From assembly GCA_963702105.1 (NCBI GenBank), contig OY969712.1:1612001-1676000 (forward strand): a DNA stretch of 64,000 nt, in the 5' to 3' direction. Positions 1-10,128 of the stretch are shown here, piece after piece. The DNA is from ZC4RG20 sp963702105 (lineage in GTDB: Bacteria > Pseudomonadota > Gammaproteobacteria > Steroidobacterales > Rariloculaceae). The first letter of the stretch is position 1. The number at the start of each line of letters is the position of its first letter. Under the pieces are notes generated by a model. It did no database searches and was not told where the DNA came from. It saw nothing but the letters and a program-made list of their open reading frames with translations. A program made the translations under genes and the position numbers.

Positions 1-1
1 C

Positions 2-733
2 ACCGTCAACGTCGAGATCGCGGGCCACGCGACCTGCGAGGCGTGCTCGGGCACCGGCGCGGCGGCCGGCAGCGACCGGGTCACGTGCACGACCTGCGGC
101 GGCCACGGACAGGTGCGCGTGCAACAGGGCTTCTTCTCGATCCAGCAGACCTGCCCGAACTGCCGCGGAGCCGGCACGATCATCGAGAACCCCTGCCTCG
201 AGTGCGCCGGGGTTGGCGTGGTGCGCAAGCGCCGCACGCTTGCGGTCAAGGTGCCGGCCGGCGTCGATACGGGGGACCGCATCCGGCTCTCGCGCGAAGG
301 CGAGCCCGGCCGCAACGGCGGCCCGCCGGGCGACCTGTACGTCGACGTCGTCGTCGAGGCGCATCCTATCTTCCAGCGCGAGGGCCAGGATCTGAGCTGC
401 GAGGTCCCGATCAGCATCGCGACCGCCGTGCTCGGCGGCACCGTGGACGTGCCGACGCTCGACGGCCACCTGGCCTTGAAGGTGCCGCCCGAGACGCAGT
501 CCGGCAAGGTCTTCCGGCTCAAGGGCAAGGGCGTGCGCTCCGTCAGGTCGCCGGGCTTCGGCGATCTGTTCTGCCGCGTGCAGGTCGAGACGCCCGTGAA
601 CCTCACGGGCGAGCAGAAAGAGCTTCTGCGGGCCTTCGACGAGTCGATCAAATCCGGCGGCGAGCGTCACAGTCCGCGTCACCGAAGCTGGTTCGACGGC
701 GTCAAGAACTTCTTCGAACGCATGAGGGCCTGA
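2..733 (+). CDS. dnaJ: Chaperone DnaJ, C-terminal part (5' end outside window)
   Basis: Hsp40 co-chaperone that hands unfolded clients to DnaK and stimulates its ATPase. The reading frame is open from base 2, so the J-domain and Gly/Phe linker lie upstream of the window. All four zinc-finger repeats of type CxxCxGxG are visible: CEACSGTG, CTTCGGHG, CPNCRGAG and CLECAGVG, followed by the two beta-barrel substrate-binding domains (for example GRNGGPPGDLYVDV) and a short C-terminal dimerisation tail. About 243 codons are present. dapB begins 1 base after the stop, so the two genes are probably cotranscribed. The dnaJ-dapB-carAB order is typical of gammaproteobacteria. Confidence 0.97.
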   Translation, partial: TVNVEIAGHATCEACSGTGAAAGSDRVTCTTCGGHGQVRVQQGFFSIQQTCPNCRGAGTIIENPCLECAGVGVVRKRRTLAVKVPAGVDTGDRIRLSREGEPGRNGGPPGDLYVDVVVEAHPIFQREGQDLSCEVPISIATAVLGGTVDVPTLDGHLALKVPPETQSGKVFRLKGKGVRSVRSPGFGDLFCRVQVETPVNLTGEQKELLRAFDESIKSGGERHSPRHRSWFDGVKNFFERMRA

Positions 734-734
734 C

Positions 735-1538
735 GTGCTCAAGATCGCCGTCCTCGGAGCCTCCGGTCGCATGGGCCGGACCATCATTCGCTGCCTGGGC
801 GAGGCCCGCGACCTGCGCCTGACGGGCGCCCTCACCGAGACCCGTGACCCGGCACTCGGCCGCGACGCCGGCGAGGCCGCGGGCCTCGAAAGTCTCGGCG
901 TGCCCTTGACCGACGATCGCGCGCAGGCGCTGCACGGCGCGCAGGCGGCCATCGACTTCACGATGCCCGCCGCGCTCGAGGCCAACCTGCGGGCCGCCGC
1001 GGAGGCGGGCAGCGCGCTCGTGGTCGGTACGACCGGCCTCGAGAAGCGGCACCTCGAGGCCATGCGCCAGACGGCTCACGAGATCCCCGTCGTCTACGGC
1101 CGAAACATGAGCGTCGGCGTCAACGTCTTCATGAGCCTCGTCGCGCGCGCCGCGGCCGCGCTCGGCGACGACTACGACGTGGAAATCGTCGAAGCGCACC
1201 ATCGCCACAAGGTCGACGCGCCCTCGGGCACTGCGCTCGCGCTCGGCGAGCGCGTGGCGCAGGCCAAGGGCCGGCCGCTGCACGAGCTCGCGGTCTACGC
1301 CCGCCAGGGCCAGACGGGCCCGCGCGTCCCGAGCACGATCGGCTTCTCTGTCGTGCGCGGCGGCAACATTGTCGGGGACCACACGGTCCTGTTCATCGGC
1401 CCGGAGGAACAGGTCGAGCTCACGCACCGCGCGCGGGACCGCGCCGCATTCGCGCGCGGGGCGCTGACGGCGGCGCGGTGGGCCGCCGGGCAGGCGCCGG
1501 GGTACTACTCGATGAGCGACGTCCTCGGGCTCGACTGA
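735..1538 (+). CDS. dapB: 4-hydroxy-tetrahydrodipicolinate reductase
   Basis: Cytoplasmic enzyme of the diaminopimelate/lysine pathway; it reduces hydroxy-tetrahydrodipicolinate with NAD(P)H. The 267-aa product has the normal family length. The N-terminal Rossmann motif GASGRMG is at residues 8-14, GTTG near 98-101, and the substrate-binding signature EAHHRHK at 153-159 supplies the expected catalytic His155 and Lys159, followed by DAPSGTA. The GTG start at 735 lies one base after the dnaJ stop and gives the canonical N-terminus, so translation is probably coupled to dnaJ. Nothing unusual in the protein; a repeat-rich spacer follows it. Confidence 0.97.
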   Translation: MLKIAVLGASGRMGRTIIRCLGEARDLRLTGALTETRDPALGRDAGEAAGLESLGVPLTDDRAQALHGAQAAIDFTMPAALEANLRAAAEAGSALVVGTTGLEKRHLEAMRQTAHEIPVVYGRNMSVGVNVFMSLVARAAAALGDDYDVEIVEAHHRHKVDAPSGTALALGERVAQAKGRPLHELAVYARQGQTGPRVPSTIGFSVVRGGNIVGDHTVLFIGPEEQVELTHRARDRAAFARGALTAARWAAGQAPGYYSMSDVLGLD

Positions 1539-1540
1539 CG

Positions 1541-1620
1541 GCGACTGCGCGCTGCGGCTCGGCGTCGGTCTCCGGCTGCGGCGACTGCGCGCTGCGGCTC
1601 GGCGTCGGTCTCCGGCTGCG
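1541..1620. repeat. Two exact tandem copies of a 40-bp unit
   Basis: Positions 1541-1580 and 1581-1620 are identical, each beginning GCGACTGCGCGCTGCGGCTC. A partial, diverged third copy (GCGTCTGCCGCGCTCCGGCT...) follows at 1621-1650. The array starts just after the dapB stop. No coding role is evident. Confidence 0.9.
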
Positions 1621-1671
1621 GCGTCTGCCGCGCTCCGGCTCGGCGTCGCCGGAATTCGGCACGTCGGTTGG

Positions 1672-1802
1672 GCGGAGGCTTGCGCGCGGGAGCCCTGTGG
1701 GGACCGTGTGCTGACCGGTTGAAACCGCACGATGGCGCACACGGAGCCTTCATGGAAGGATTTGCGGCGTTCACCACAGGTCCCTCTTGCGTAAGCCTCC
1801 GC
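1672..1802. repeat. Degenerate copy of the dispersed hairpin element
   Basis: The outer arms GCGGAGGCTTGCGC (from 1672) and GCGTAAGCCTCCGC (ending 1802) are inverted with mismatches. The interior retains GATGGCGC, CAC.GAGCC and GTTCACC blocks matching the loops of the two full copies at 11514-11635 and 11871-11988. It looks like a decayed member of that family. Confidence 0.6.
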
Positions 1803-1895
1803 ATTGCCACCGCAAGTATCAGAAACCGTCTTCGATTCGACGAAAGGAACCACACACGCCCGAGTTGTCTGTAGATAGCCGAGACTCGGAACGGC

Positions 1896-1901
1896 TACAA
1901 T
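1896..1901 (+). promoter_or_regulatory. Possible -10 box upstream of carA
   Basis: TACAAT stands in an otherwise GC-rich spacer about 110 bases before the carA start. No good -35 box is found at 16-18 bp; TTGTCT at 1865 is too far away. Weak call. Confidence 0.3.
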
Positions 1902-1937
1902 AGCGTCCTGAGCCTCCCAATTCTCATGTGAACGCTC

Positions 1938-1990
1938 GCGGGATGGGCTGCGCGCCTTGCGGCCGTCCCGCTTTGATTATGCAAGGCGCG
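1938..1990 (+). promoter_or_regulatory. carA leader with two interleaved RNA stems
   Basis: Stem 1 pairs GCGGGATGG (1938-1946) with CCGTCCCGC (1963-1971) and is followed by CTTTGATT, resembling a weak terminator. Stem 2 is a perfect 10-bp pairing of CGCGCCTTGC (1951-1960) with GCAAGGCGCG (1981-1990). The 5' arm of stem 2 lies in the loop of stem 1 and the 3' arm of stem 1 lies in the loop of stem 2, the geometry of an H-type pseudoknot or of alternative folds. It ends 22 bases before the carA GTG. Regulation of carAB by pyrimidines and arginine is known in other bacteria; a role here is inference. Confidence 0.45.
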
Positions 1991-2012
1991 TAAGCGATTC
2001 AGGAGCCTCAGC

Positions 2013-3170
2013 GTGACGGAGCCGGCGATACTAGCGCTCGAAGATGGAACGGTGTTCAACGGCGTCTCCGTTGGCGCCCCGGGGCGCAGCCTCGGAGAGG
2101 TGGTGTTCAACACCGCCATGACGGGGTATCAGGAAATCCTCACGGATCCTTCCTATTACCGCCAGATCGTCACGCTGACTTATCCGCACATCGGCAACGT
2201 CGGCACGAATTCCGACGATTTCGAATCCACACGCATTTATGCGGCCGGGCTCATCATCCGCGACCTCTCCCGGCTCGTCAGCAGCTGGCGCTCCGAGTCC
2301 TCGCTCGCGGAGTTTCTGCGCCGCGGCAAGACCGTCGCGATCGCCGACATCGATACCCGGCGGCTCACCCGCATCGTGCGCGATAAGGGCGCCCAGGGCG
2401 GCTGCATATTGACGGGCAAGGATGCGAGCGCCGAGGAGGCCATCCGGGCCGCGCGCAAGTTTCCGGGCATCAAGGGCATGGATCTGGCCCAGCTCGTCAC
2501 GACCAAGCGCACGTATCAGTGGAACCAGGGCAGCATCTGGCCCGAGCGGCAGAGCGTATATTCGAAGCGGGTCGCGGCGTATCACGTCGTCGCGCTCGAC
2601 TACGGCATCAAGCGCAACATCCTGCGGCTCATCGCCGATCTCGATTGCCGCCTGACCGTGCTGCCCGCCAAGGCGACCGCAGACGAGATTCTCGAGCTGA
2701 ATCCGGACGGCGTGTTCCTCTCGAACGGCCCGGGGGACCCGGAGCCCTGCAGCTACGCCATCGAGGCGATTCAGGGTTTGCTGAAGCGCGGCGTGCCGAC
2801 CTTCGGCATCTGTCTCGGGCATCAGCTGCTCGCGCTCGCGACGGGCGCGAAGACCGTCAAGATGAAGTTCGGCCATCACGGCGCGAACCACCCGGTCGTC
2901 GAGATCGACTCGGGCCGCGTCATGATCACGAGCCAGAATCACGGCTTCGCCGTGGACGAGCAGACGCTGCCCGCGCACGTGCGGCCCACGCACCGCTCGC
3001 TGTTCGACGGCACGCTCCAGGGCATCGAGGTTGCGAACGCCCCGGCCTTCTCGTTTCAGGGGCACCCGGAAGGCAGCCCGGGGCCTCACGATCTGACGCC
3101 GCTGTTCCGCCGCTTCGCGGCCATGATGAAGGAATACCGGCGGGTGGCACTGACGGCGGCCGTCCGTTGA
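2013..3170 (+). CDS. carA: Carbamoyl-phosphate synthase small (glutaminase) subunit
   Basis: Hydrolyses glutamine and channels ammonia to CarB for carbamoyl phosphate, the precursor of arginine and pyrimidines. The 385-aa protein has the N-terminal CPSase_sm domain (residues 1-150) and a C-terminal class I glutamine amidotransferase. The nucleophile Cys267 lies in GICLGHQ, and His351 and Glu353 in GHPEGSPGPHD complete the triad. The GTG start at 2013 follows a GGAG element and gives the normal N-terminus. carB follows 114 bases downstream and the pair is almost certainly one operon. Two possible RNA stems lie in the leader. Confidence 0.97.
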   Translation: MTEPAILALEDGTVFNGVSVGAPGRSLGEVVFNTAMTGYQEILTDPSYYRQIVTLTYPHIGNVGTNSDDFESTRIYAAGLIIRDLSRLVSSWRSESSLAEFLRRGKTVAIADIDTRRLTRIVRDKGAQGGCILTGKDASAEEAIRAARKFPGIKGMDLAQLVTTKRTYQWNQGSIWPERQSVYSKRVAAYHVVALDYGIKRNILRLIADLDCRLTVLPAKATADEILELNPDGVFLSNGPGDPEPCSYAIEAIQGLLKRGVPTFGICLGHQLLALATGAKTVKMKFGHHGANHPVVEIDSGRVMITSQNHGFAVDEQTLPAHVRPTHRSLFDGTLQGIEVANAPAFSFQGHPEGSPGPHDLTPLFRRFAAMMKEYRRVALTAAVR

Positions 3171-3284
3171 GGCGCAGAGCGCCGAGCCCGACCCGCGCGC
3201 AGGCGAACGCCGCGCGCAACGAACCGAAGGGCCTTACTGCGGTGCGCCGCGCCAAGGCCGCCATATGGAGAGTGGACTAACCGT

Positions 3285-6200
3285 ATGCCCCGCCGCGACG
3301 ACCTCGAGAGCATCCTCATCATCGGCGCCGGACCGATCGTCATCGGTCAGGCCTGCGAGTTCGACTATTCCGGCACTCAGGCCTGCAAAGCGCTCAAGGA
3401 AGAGGGCTACCGAGTCATTCTCGTGAACTCGAATCCGGCCACGATCATGACGGACCCGGCGAGCGCCGACGCCGTCTATATCGAGCCCATCAACTGGCGC
3501 GCGATAGAAAGCATCATCGAGAAGGAGCGTCCCTCGGCGCTGCTGCCGACCATGGGCGGGCAGACGGCGCTGAACTGCGCGCTCGACCTCGACCGCGAGG
3601 GGGTGCTCGAGCGCTACGGCGTCGAGCTCATCGCGGCCTCGCGCAACGCCATCGACATGGCCGAGGATCGCGAGCAGTTCCGCGACGCCATGCAGGAGAT
3701 CGGTCTCGACGTTGCCCGGGCCGGCATCGCGCACACGATGGACGAGGCGTGGGAGGTCCAGAAGGACATCGGCTTCCCGGTCATCGTGCGGCCTTCGTTC
3801 ACGCTCGGAGGCAGCGGCGGCGGCATCGCCTACAACCGGGAGGAGTTCGAGAGCATCGTGAGCAACGGGCTCGAGCAGTCGCCGACGACGGAGGTCCTGC
3901 TCGAGGAGTCGGTGCTCGGCTGGAAAGAGTTCGAGATGGAGGTCGTGCGCGACCGCAACGACAACTGCATCATCATCTGCTCCATCGAGAACCTCGACCC
4001 GATGGGCATCCACACGGGCGACTCGATCACGGTCGCGCCGGCCCAAACGTTGACGGACAAGGAATACCAGCGCATGCGCGACGCCTCGATCGCCGTGCTG
4101 CGCAAGATCGGCGTCGACACGGGCGGCTCGAACGTGCAGTTCGCAGTGAGCCCCGAGGACGGGCGGCTGCTCGTCATCGAGATGAACCCGCGCGTCTCGC
4201 GCTCCTCCGCGCTCGCCTCGAAGGCCACGGGCTTCCCGATCGCGAAGGTCGCCGCCAAGCTCGCCGTCGGCTACACGCTCGACGAGCTGCGCAACGAGAT
4301 CACGGGCGGCGCGACTCCGGCTTCGTTCGAGCCGACCATCGACTACGTCGTCACGAAGGTGCCACGGTTCACGTTCGAGAAGTTTCCGCAGGCGAACGAC
4401 CGGCTCACGACGCAGATGAAGTCCGTCGGCGAGGTCATGGCCATCGGACGCACGTTCCAGGAGTCGATCCAGAAGGCGCTGCGCGGCCTAGAGACGGGCA
4501 CGGACGGGTTCACGCCCGTCGCGGGCAGCGTCGAGACGGACGAGGACTGGGCCGAGCTCAGGCACGAGCTGCGCATGGCCGGCAGCGAGCGCATCCGCTA
4601 CGTGGCCGACGCGTTCCGCCTCGGCATGCCGCTCGCCGAGGTCGCGGAGCTGACCGGCATCGATCCGTGGTTCCTGAGTCAGATCGAGGATATCGTCGAG
4701 GCGGAGAAGACGCTGCGCGAGAAGGGCGCAGCCGAGGCGCTGCAGCCGGACTTTCTGCGCGCGCTGAAGCGCAAGGGCTTCAGCGACAGCCGCATTGCGG
4801 CCGTGCTCGGCCTGCAGGAGTCAGCCGTGCGCAAGGCGCGCCACAAGCACGACGTCCGGCCCGTCTACAAGCGCGTGGACAGCTGCGCGGCGGAGTTCTC
4901 TACGAACACGGCCTACATGTACTCGACCTACGAGGAGTACTGCGAGTCGGAGCCGACGGACCTCAAGAAGATCATCATTCTCGGCGGCGGGCCTAACCGC
5001 ATCGGGCAGGGCATCGAGTTCGATTATTGCTGCGTGCACGCGGCGTTCGCGCTCAAGGAGATCGGCTTCGAGACCATCATGGTCAACTGCAACCCGGAGA
5101 CGGTCTCGACCGACTACGACACCTCCGACAGGCTCTATTTCGAACCGCTGACGCTCGAAGACGTGCTCGAGATCGTCGCGAAGGAGAAGCCCTCCGGCGT
5201 CATCGTGCAGTACGGCGGGCAGACACCGCTCAAGCTCGCGCGCGCGCTCGAGGCCGCGGGTGTGCCGATCATCGGCACCTCGCCGGATTCGATCGACCTC
5301 GCCGAGGACCGCGAGCGCTTCCAGCGGCTCGTGACCGAGCTCGGGCTCAAGCAGCCGCCGAACCGCACGGCACGCACCGAGAGCCAAGCCGTCGCCATGG
5401 CCAAGGAGGTGGGCTATCCGCTCGTGGTGCGCCCATCGTACGTGCTCGGCGGCCGCGCCATGGAGATCGTCTACAGCGAGGAAGAGCTCAAGGAGTACAT
5501 GACGCAGGCCGTGAGCGTCTCGAACGAGAGCCCGGTGCTGCTCGACCGCTTCCTCGACGTCGCCGTCGAGGTGGACGTCGATGCCATCGCCGACGGCCGC
5601 GAGGTCATCATCGGCGGCATCATGGAGCACGTCGAGCAGGCCGGCGTGCACTCCGGCGATTCGGGCTGCTCGCTGCCGCCGTTCACGCTGACGCGGGAGA
5701 CGCAGAAGGCGCTTGCCGATCAGGTGCGCCGGCTCGCGGAGGCTCTGAACGTCGTCGGCATCATGAACACGCAGTTCGCGATTCAGAACGGCGTGATCTA
5801 CGTGCTCGAGGTGAACCCGCGGGCGTCCCGCACGGTGCCGTTCGTCTCGAAGGCCATCGGTCAGCCGCTCGCGAAGATCGCGGCCAAGGCCATGGCGGGC
5901 ATGAGCTTCGCCGAGCAGGGCGTCGCCGCGCCGGGTCGCAAGCCTTACTACTCGGTCAAGGAGTCCGTGTTCCCGTTCATCAAGTTCCGGGACGCCGACC
6001 CGATCCTCGGCCCCGAGATGAAGTCTACGGGCGAGGTCATGGGCACGGGGCGGACTTTCGGCGAGGCCTATGCGAAGGCGCAGATCGCCTCGGGCGTCGA
6101 TCTGCCGCGGTCCGGCATCGCGTTCATCAGCGTGCGCGACCGGGACAAGCCTGCGGCCGTCGAGCTCGGCCGGCTGCTCATCGCTCGCGGCTTCGAGATC

Positions 6201-6512
6201 GTTGCGACGGGTGGAACGGCTGCGGCACTCAGCGAGGGCGACGTTCCGTGCCGGCGCGTGAACAAAGTGCGCGAGGGGCGGCCGCACATCGTGGACATGA
6301 TCAAGAACCGCGAGATCAGCCTCATCGTGAACACGACGGAAGGTAAGCAGGCGATCCGCGAATCGCATTCGATTCGCGGCGAAGCCGTGCATTACAAGGT
6401 GACGTACTACACGACGCTTGCGGCCGCCAAGGCAACGTGCGACGCTCTGGATTATCTCGACAACGTCACGGTCAACAGGCTGCAGGATCTGCACGGGGAG
6501 GCGGCGGTTTGA
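3285..6512 (+). CDS. carB: Carbamoyl-phosphate synthase large subunit
   Basis: Makes carbamoyl phosphate from bicarbonate, ammonia and two ATP in complex with CarA. The 1075-aa product is full length: two homologous ATP-grasp halves (about residues 1-400 and 560-940) with paired motifs such as MGGQTALN and QYGGQTPLK, an oligomerisation domain between them, and a C-terminal MGS-like allosteric domain (from about 940; ATGGTAAAL, NTTEGKQ) that binds UMP/IMP/ornithine in relatives. The ATG at 3285 gives the standard start. Its TGA stop overlaps the TTG start of greA (sequence TTGA), indicating translational coupling. Confidence 0.98.
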   Translation: MPRRDDLESILIIGAGPIVIGQACEFDYSGTQACKALKEEGYRVILVNSNPATIMTDPASADAVYIEPINWRAIESIIEKERPSALLPTMGGQTALNCALDLDREGVLERYGVELIAASRNAIDMAEDREQFRDAMQEIGLDVARAGIAHTMDEAWEVQKDIGFPVIVRPSFTLGGSGGGIAYNREEFESIVSNGLEQSPTTEVLLEESVLGWKEFEMEVVRDRNDNCIIICSIENLDPMGIHTGDSITVAPAQTLTDKEYQRMRDASIAVLRKIGVDTGGSNVQFAVSPEDGRLLVIEMNPRVSRSSALASKATGFPIAKVAAKLAVGYTLDELRNEITGGATPASFEPTIDYVVTKVPRFTFEKFPQANDRLTTQMKSVGEVMAIGRTFQESIQKALRGLETGTDGFTPVAGSVETDEDWAELRHELRMAGSERIRYVADAFRLGMPLAEVAELTGIDPWFLSQIEDIVEAEKTLREKGAAEALQPDFLRALKRKGFSDSRIAAVLGLQESAVRKARHKHDVRPVYKRVDSCAAEFSTNTAYMYSTYEEYCESEPTDLKKIIILGGGPNRIGQGIEFDYCCVHAAFALKEIGFETIMVNCNPETVSTDYDTSDRLYFEPLTLEDVLEIVAKEKPSGVIVQYGGQTPLKLARALEAAGVPIIGTSPDSIDLAEDRERFQRLVTELGLKQPPNRTARTESQAVAMAKEVGYPLVVRPSYVLGGRAMEIVYSEEELKEYMTQAVSVSNESPVLLDRFLDVAVEVDVDAIADGREVIIGGIMEHVEQAGVHSGDSGCSLPPFTLTRETQKALADQVRRLAEALNVVGIMNTQFAIQNGVIYVLEVNPRASRTVPFVSKAIGQPLAKIAAKAMAGMSFAEQGVAAPGRKPYYSVKESVFPFIKFRDADPILGPEMKSTGEVMGTGRTFGEAYAKAQIASGVDLPRSGIAFISVRDRDKPAAVELGRLLIARGFEIVATGGTAAALSEGDVPCRRVNKVREGRPHIVDMIKNREISLIVNTTEGKQAIRESHSIRGEAVHYKVTYYTTLAAAKATCDALDYLDNVTVNRLQDLHGEAAV

Positions 6513-6985
6513 GCAAGGTTCCACTCACGGCGCGCGGCGCGGAGCGGCTCAGGGACGAGCTCAAGCGGCTTAAATCCGAAGAGCGTCCGCGTATCGTCAA
6601 TGCGATCGCCGAGGCGCGCGAGCACGGCGATCTCAAGGAGAACGCCGAGTATCACGCGGCGAAGGAACAACAGGGTCTCGTCGAGGCGCGCATCCGCGAC
6701 ATCGAGGCCAAGCTCTCGAACGCACAGGTCATCGACGTGACGCAGATCCCCGCTTCGGGCCGCGTCGTGTTCGGCGCGACGGTCCAGCTCGTCGACGTGG
6801 ACAGCGGGGACGAGACGCGCTACCAGATCGTCGGCGAGGACGAGTCGGACATCAAGGAAGGCCTGCTCTCGATCAGCTCGCCGATCGCCCGGGCGCTGAT
6901 CGGCAAGGAAGAGGGCGATACGGTCGACGTGACGACGCCCGGCGGGAGCCGCTCTTACGAGATCGCGGCCGTCGAGTACGTGTAG
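6509..6985 (+). CDS. greA: Transcription elongation factor GreA
   Basis: Binds the RNA polymerase secondary channel and stimulates cleavage of backtracked transcripts. Using the TTG at 6509 gives 158 aa, the usual GreA length, beginning LSKVPLTARGAERLRDEL; an in-frame start farther upstream would add unrelated residues. The coiled-coil tip motif with acidic residues (EHGDLKENAEYHAAKEQQ, roughly residues 36-53) is intact and is the part that reaches the active site. The C-terminal FKBP-like domain ends with SYEIAAVEYV. The start overlaps the carB stop. The TAG stop forms the first three bases of a 35-bp inverted repeat. Confidence 0.96.
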   Translation: MSKVPLTARGAERLRDELKRLKSEERPRIVNAIAEAREHGDLKENAEYHAAKEQQGLVEARIRDIEAKLSNAQVIDVTQIPASGRVVFGATVQLVDVDSGDETRYQIVGEDESDIKEGLLSISSPIARALIGKEEGDTVDVTTPGGSRSYEIAAVEYV

Positions 6986-7085
6986 GAAGAAAAAGGGGTC
7001 AGAGCCCTTTTTTCGCCCTCGGGGTCCTTGGCAGTGCCGGAGAGGGTGGCGGCGAAAAAAGGGCTCTGACCCCTTTTTCTTCCTA
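6983..7085. repeat. Paired stop-codon repeat / bidirectional terminator between greA and yhbY
   Basis: A perfect 35-bp inverted repeat: left arm 6983-7017, right arm 7051-7085. Each arm carries the core GGGGTCAGAGCCC between an A-run and a T-run, and so can by itself fold as a short A/T-flanked hairpin typical of an intrinsic terminator. The left arm begins with the greA TAG stop, and the right arm, read on the minus strand, begins with the yhbY TAG stop. The convergent genes are therefore each closed by one arm. Related copies lie at 14683-14768, 28370-28396 and 41928-41950. Confidence 0.9.
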
Positions 7086-7376
7086 CGTCGGCAGGCGGAT
7101 CTTCCCCTGCTCCGAAGGCCGGTAGAGCAACGCCACGTAGCCGTCTGGCTTGACCAGCAGGGCATAGGCCAGCGGCGCGAGCTCCTCGAACACGCGGCCG
7201 CGGCGCTCGCGGTTGCCGAAACGCACGCGGACCTTGACGAGCTCGTGATCGGCCAGCGCGCGGTCGAGCTCCTTGACGAGCGATTCCGTGAGGCCGCCGG
7301 CGCCCACGTCGACGATGGGTGTCAGTGAATGCCCGAGAATCCGCAAAAAGTCGGTTTGCTCTTCGGTGAGATGCAT
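7083..7376 (-). CDS. yhbY: Ribosome assembly RNA-binding protein YhbY (CRM domain)
   Basis: Single CRM-domain protein that associates with pre-50S particles. The 97-aa length matches the family. It starts MHLTEEQTDFLRILGHSL and contains the G-x-x-G-like loop region VDVGAGGLTESLVKELD followed by LADHELVKVRV. It is divergent from rlmE with 38 bp between the starts, a common arrangement in gammaproteobacteria that links two 50S maturation factors to one promoter region. Its TAG stop is the first codon of the right arm of the inverted repeat shared with greA. Confidence 0.93.
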   Translation of the reverse strand: MHLTEEQTDFLRILGHSLTPIVDVGAGGLTESLVKELDRALADHELVKVRVRFGNRERRGRVFEELAPLAYALLVKPDGYVALLYRPSEQGKIRLPT

Positions 7377-7414
7377 CCCGTTTGTTTTTGTCTTGCGTAA
7401 CCGAGACAGCTTAG

Positions 7415-8038
7415 ATGAGTCGCAGAAGCGGGTCCAGTAGCCGCTGGCTGCAGCGCCAGGACAAAGATCCCTACGTCGAACGCGCGGCGCGGGAAGGCTG
7501 GCGCTCGCGCGCGGTGTTCAAGCTCGAGCAGCTGCAGGCCAAGGAGCGGGTGCTGCGGCCCGGCGTGCGCTGCGTGGACCTCGGCTCGAGCCCCGGCGGC
7601 TGGAGCCAGTACGCCGCCAGGATCGCCGGGCCGCGCGGGCGTGTCGTGGCGCTCGACCTGCTGCCGATGGATCCCGTCCCCGGCGTCGAGTACCTGCAGG
7701 GCGACTTCACGAGCCCCGAGACGCTCGAGGCCCTGCGCGCCCTCATGAGTGACGACCCGGTGGACCTTGTAATGTCCGACATGGCCCCCAATATCAGCGG
7801 GAACCGGACCATCGACCAGGCCCGCAGCATCGGCCTCGCAGACGAAGCCCTGCTGTTCGCCACCGAGGTGCTGCGCCCCGGCGGCGATTTTGTCGTCAAG
7901 CTCTTCCAGGGCGAGGGGTACCAGGAGTTCACGGCGCGCGTACGCGGCCACTTCCGTAGCGTCCGCCTCATCAAGCCCAAGGCCTCCCGCCCCGAGAGCC
8001 GCGAGATCTATCTCCTGGCCAGAAACTATGCGGTATAG
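7415..8038 (+). CDS. rlmE: 23S rRNA 2'-O-methyltransferase RlmE (FtsJ)
   Basis: Methylates the ribose of U2552 (E. coli numbering) in the 23S A-loop using S-adenosylmethionine, at a late 50S stage. The 207-aa product shows the SAM motif DLGSSPGGWSQ (residues 55-65). The K-D-K-E tetrad is Lys36, Asp122 (SDMAPN), Lys162 (KLFQGEGYQ) and Glu197 (SREIYL), each two positions before its E. coli counterpart. The N-terminus is Arg/Ser-rich (MSRRSGSSSRW), as usual for rRNA contact. ftsH follows 47 bases downstream, the conserved rlmE-ftsH pair. Confidence 0.97.
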   Translation: MSRRSGSSSRWLQRQDKDPYVERAAREGWRSRAVFKLEQLQAKERVLRPGVRCVDLGSSPGGWSQYAARIAGPRGRVVALDLLPMDPVPGVEYLQGDFTSPETLEALRALMSDDPVDLVMSDMAPNISGNRTIDQARSIGLADEALLFATEVLRPGGDFVVKLFQGEGYQEFTARVRGHFRSVRLIKPKASRPESREIYLLARNYAV

Positions 8039-8085
8039 TAGGGTCTAAGTGTCAAAGTCGATCTCTGCTTCGACGAGGTAACGCT

Positions 8086-10011
<1,926 letters not shown>

Positions 10012-10029
10012 GCCCATACCGGAGAGCGC

Positions 10030-10070
10030 GGCGGAGGCGGGCCCGAGAGGGACGCCTCCGCCGTCGTTTT
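10030..10070 (+). terminator. Likely intrinsic terminator after ftsH
   Basis: GGCGGAGGCG (10030-10039) pairs perfectly with CGCCTCCGCC (10053-10062) across a 13-base loop and is followed by GTCGTTTTG. It lies 19 bases after the ftsH stop and before glmM. Confidence 0.65.
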
Positions 10071-10128
10071 GGGCCCCGCGGCGCACGAGGCCTGCAGGCT
10101 CCCGTGAGGGGCGCAAGTCGGAGGAAGC

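Larger units (their letters stand above)
1539..2012. other. dapB-carA intergenic region, 474 bp, repeats and carA leader
   Basis: No credible gene. In order it holds a 40-bp tandem duplication (1541-1620), a degenerate copy of the dispersed hairpin element (1672-1802), a possible promoter -10 box TACAAT (1896-1901), and two interleaved stems directly ahead of the carA start (1938-1990). The short open frames here are GC-driven and overlap the repeats. Confidence 0.7.

Noticed and set aside
1541..1650. CRISPR-like array
   Set aside because: Two exact copies directly abutting with no spacers, and no cas genes in the window.
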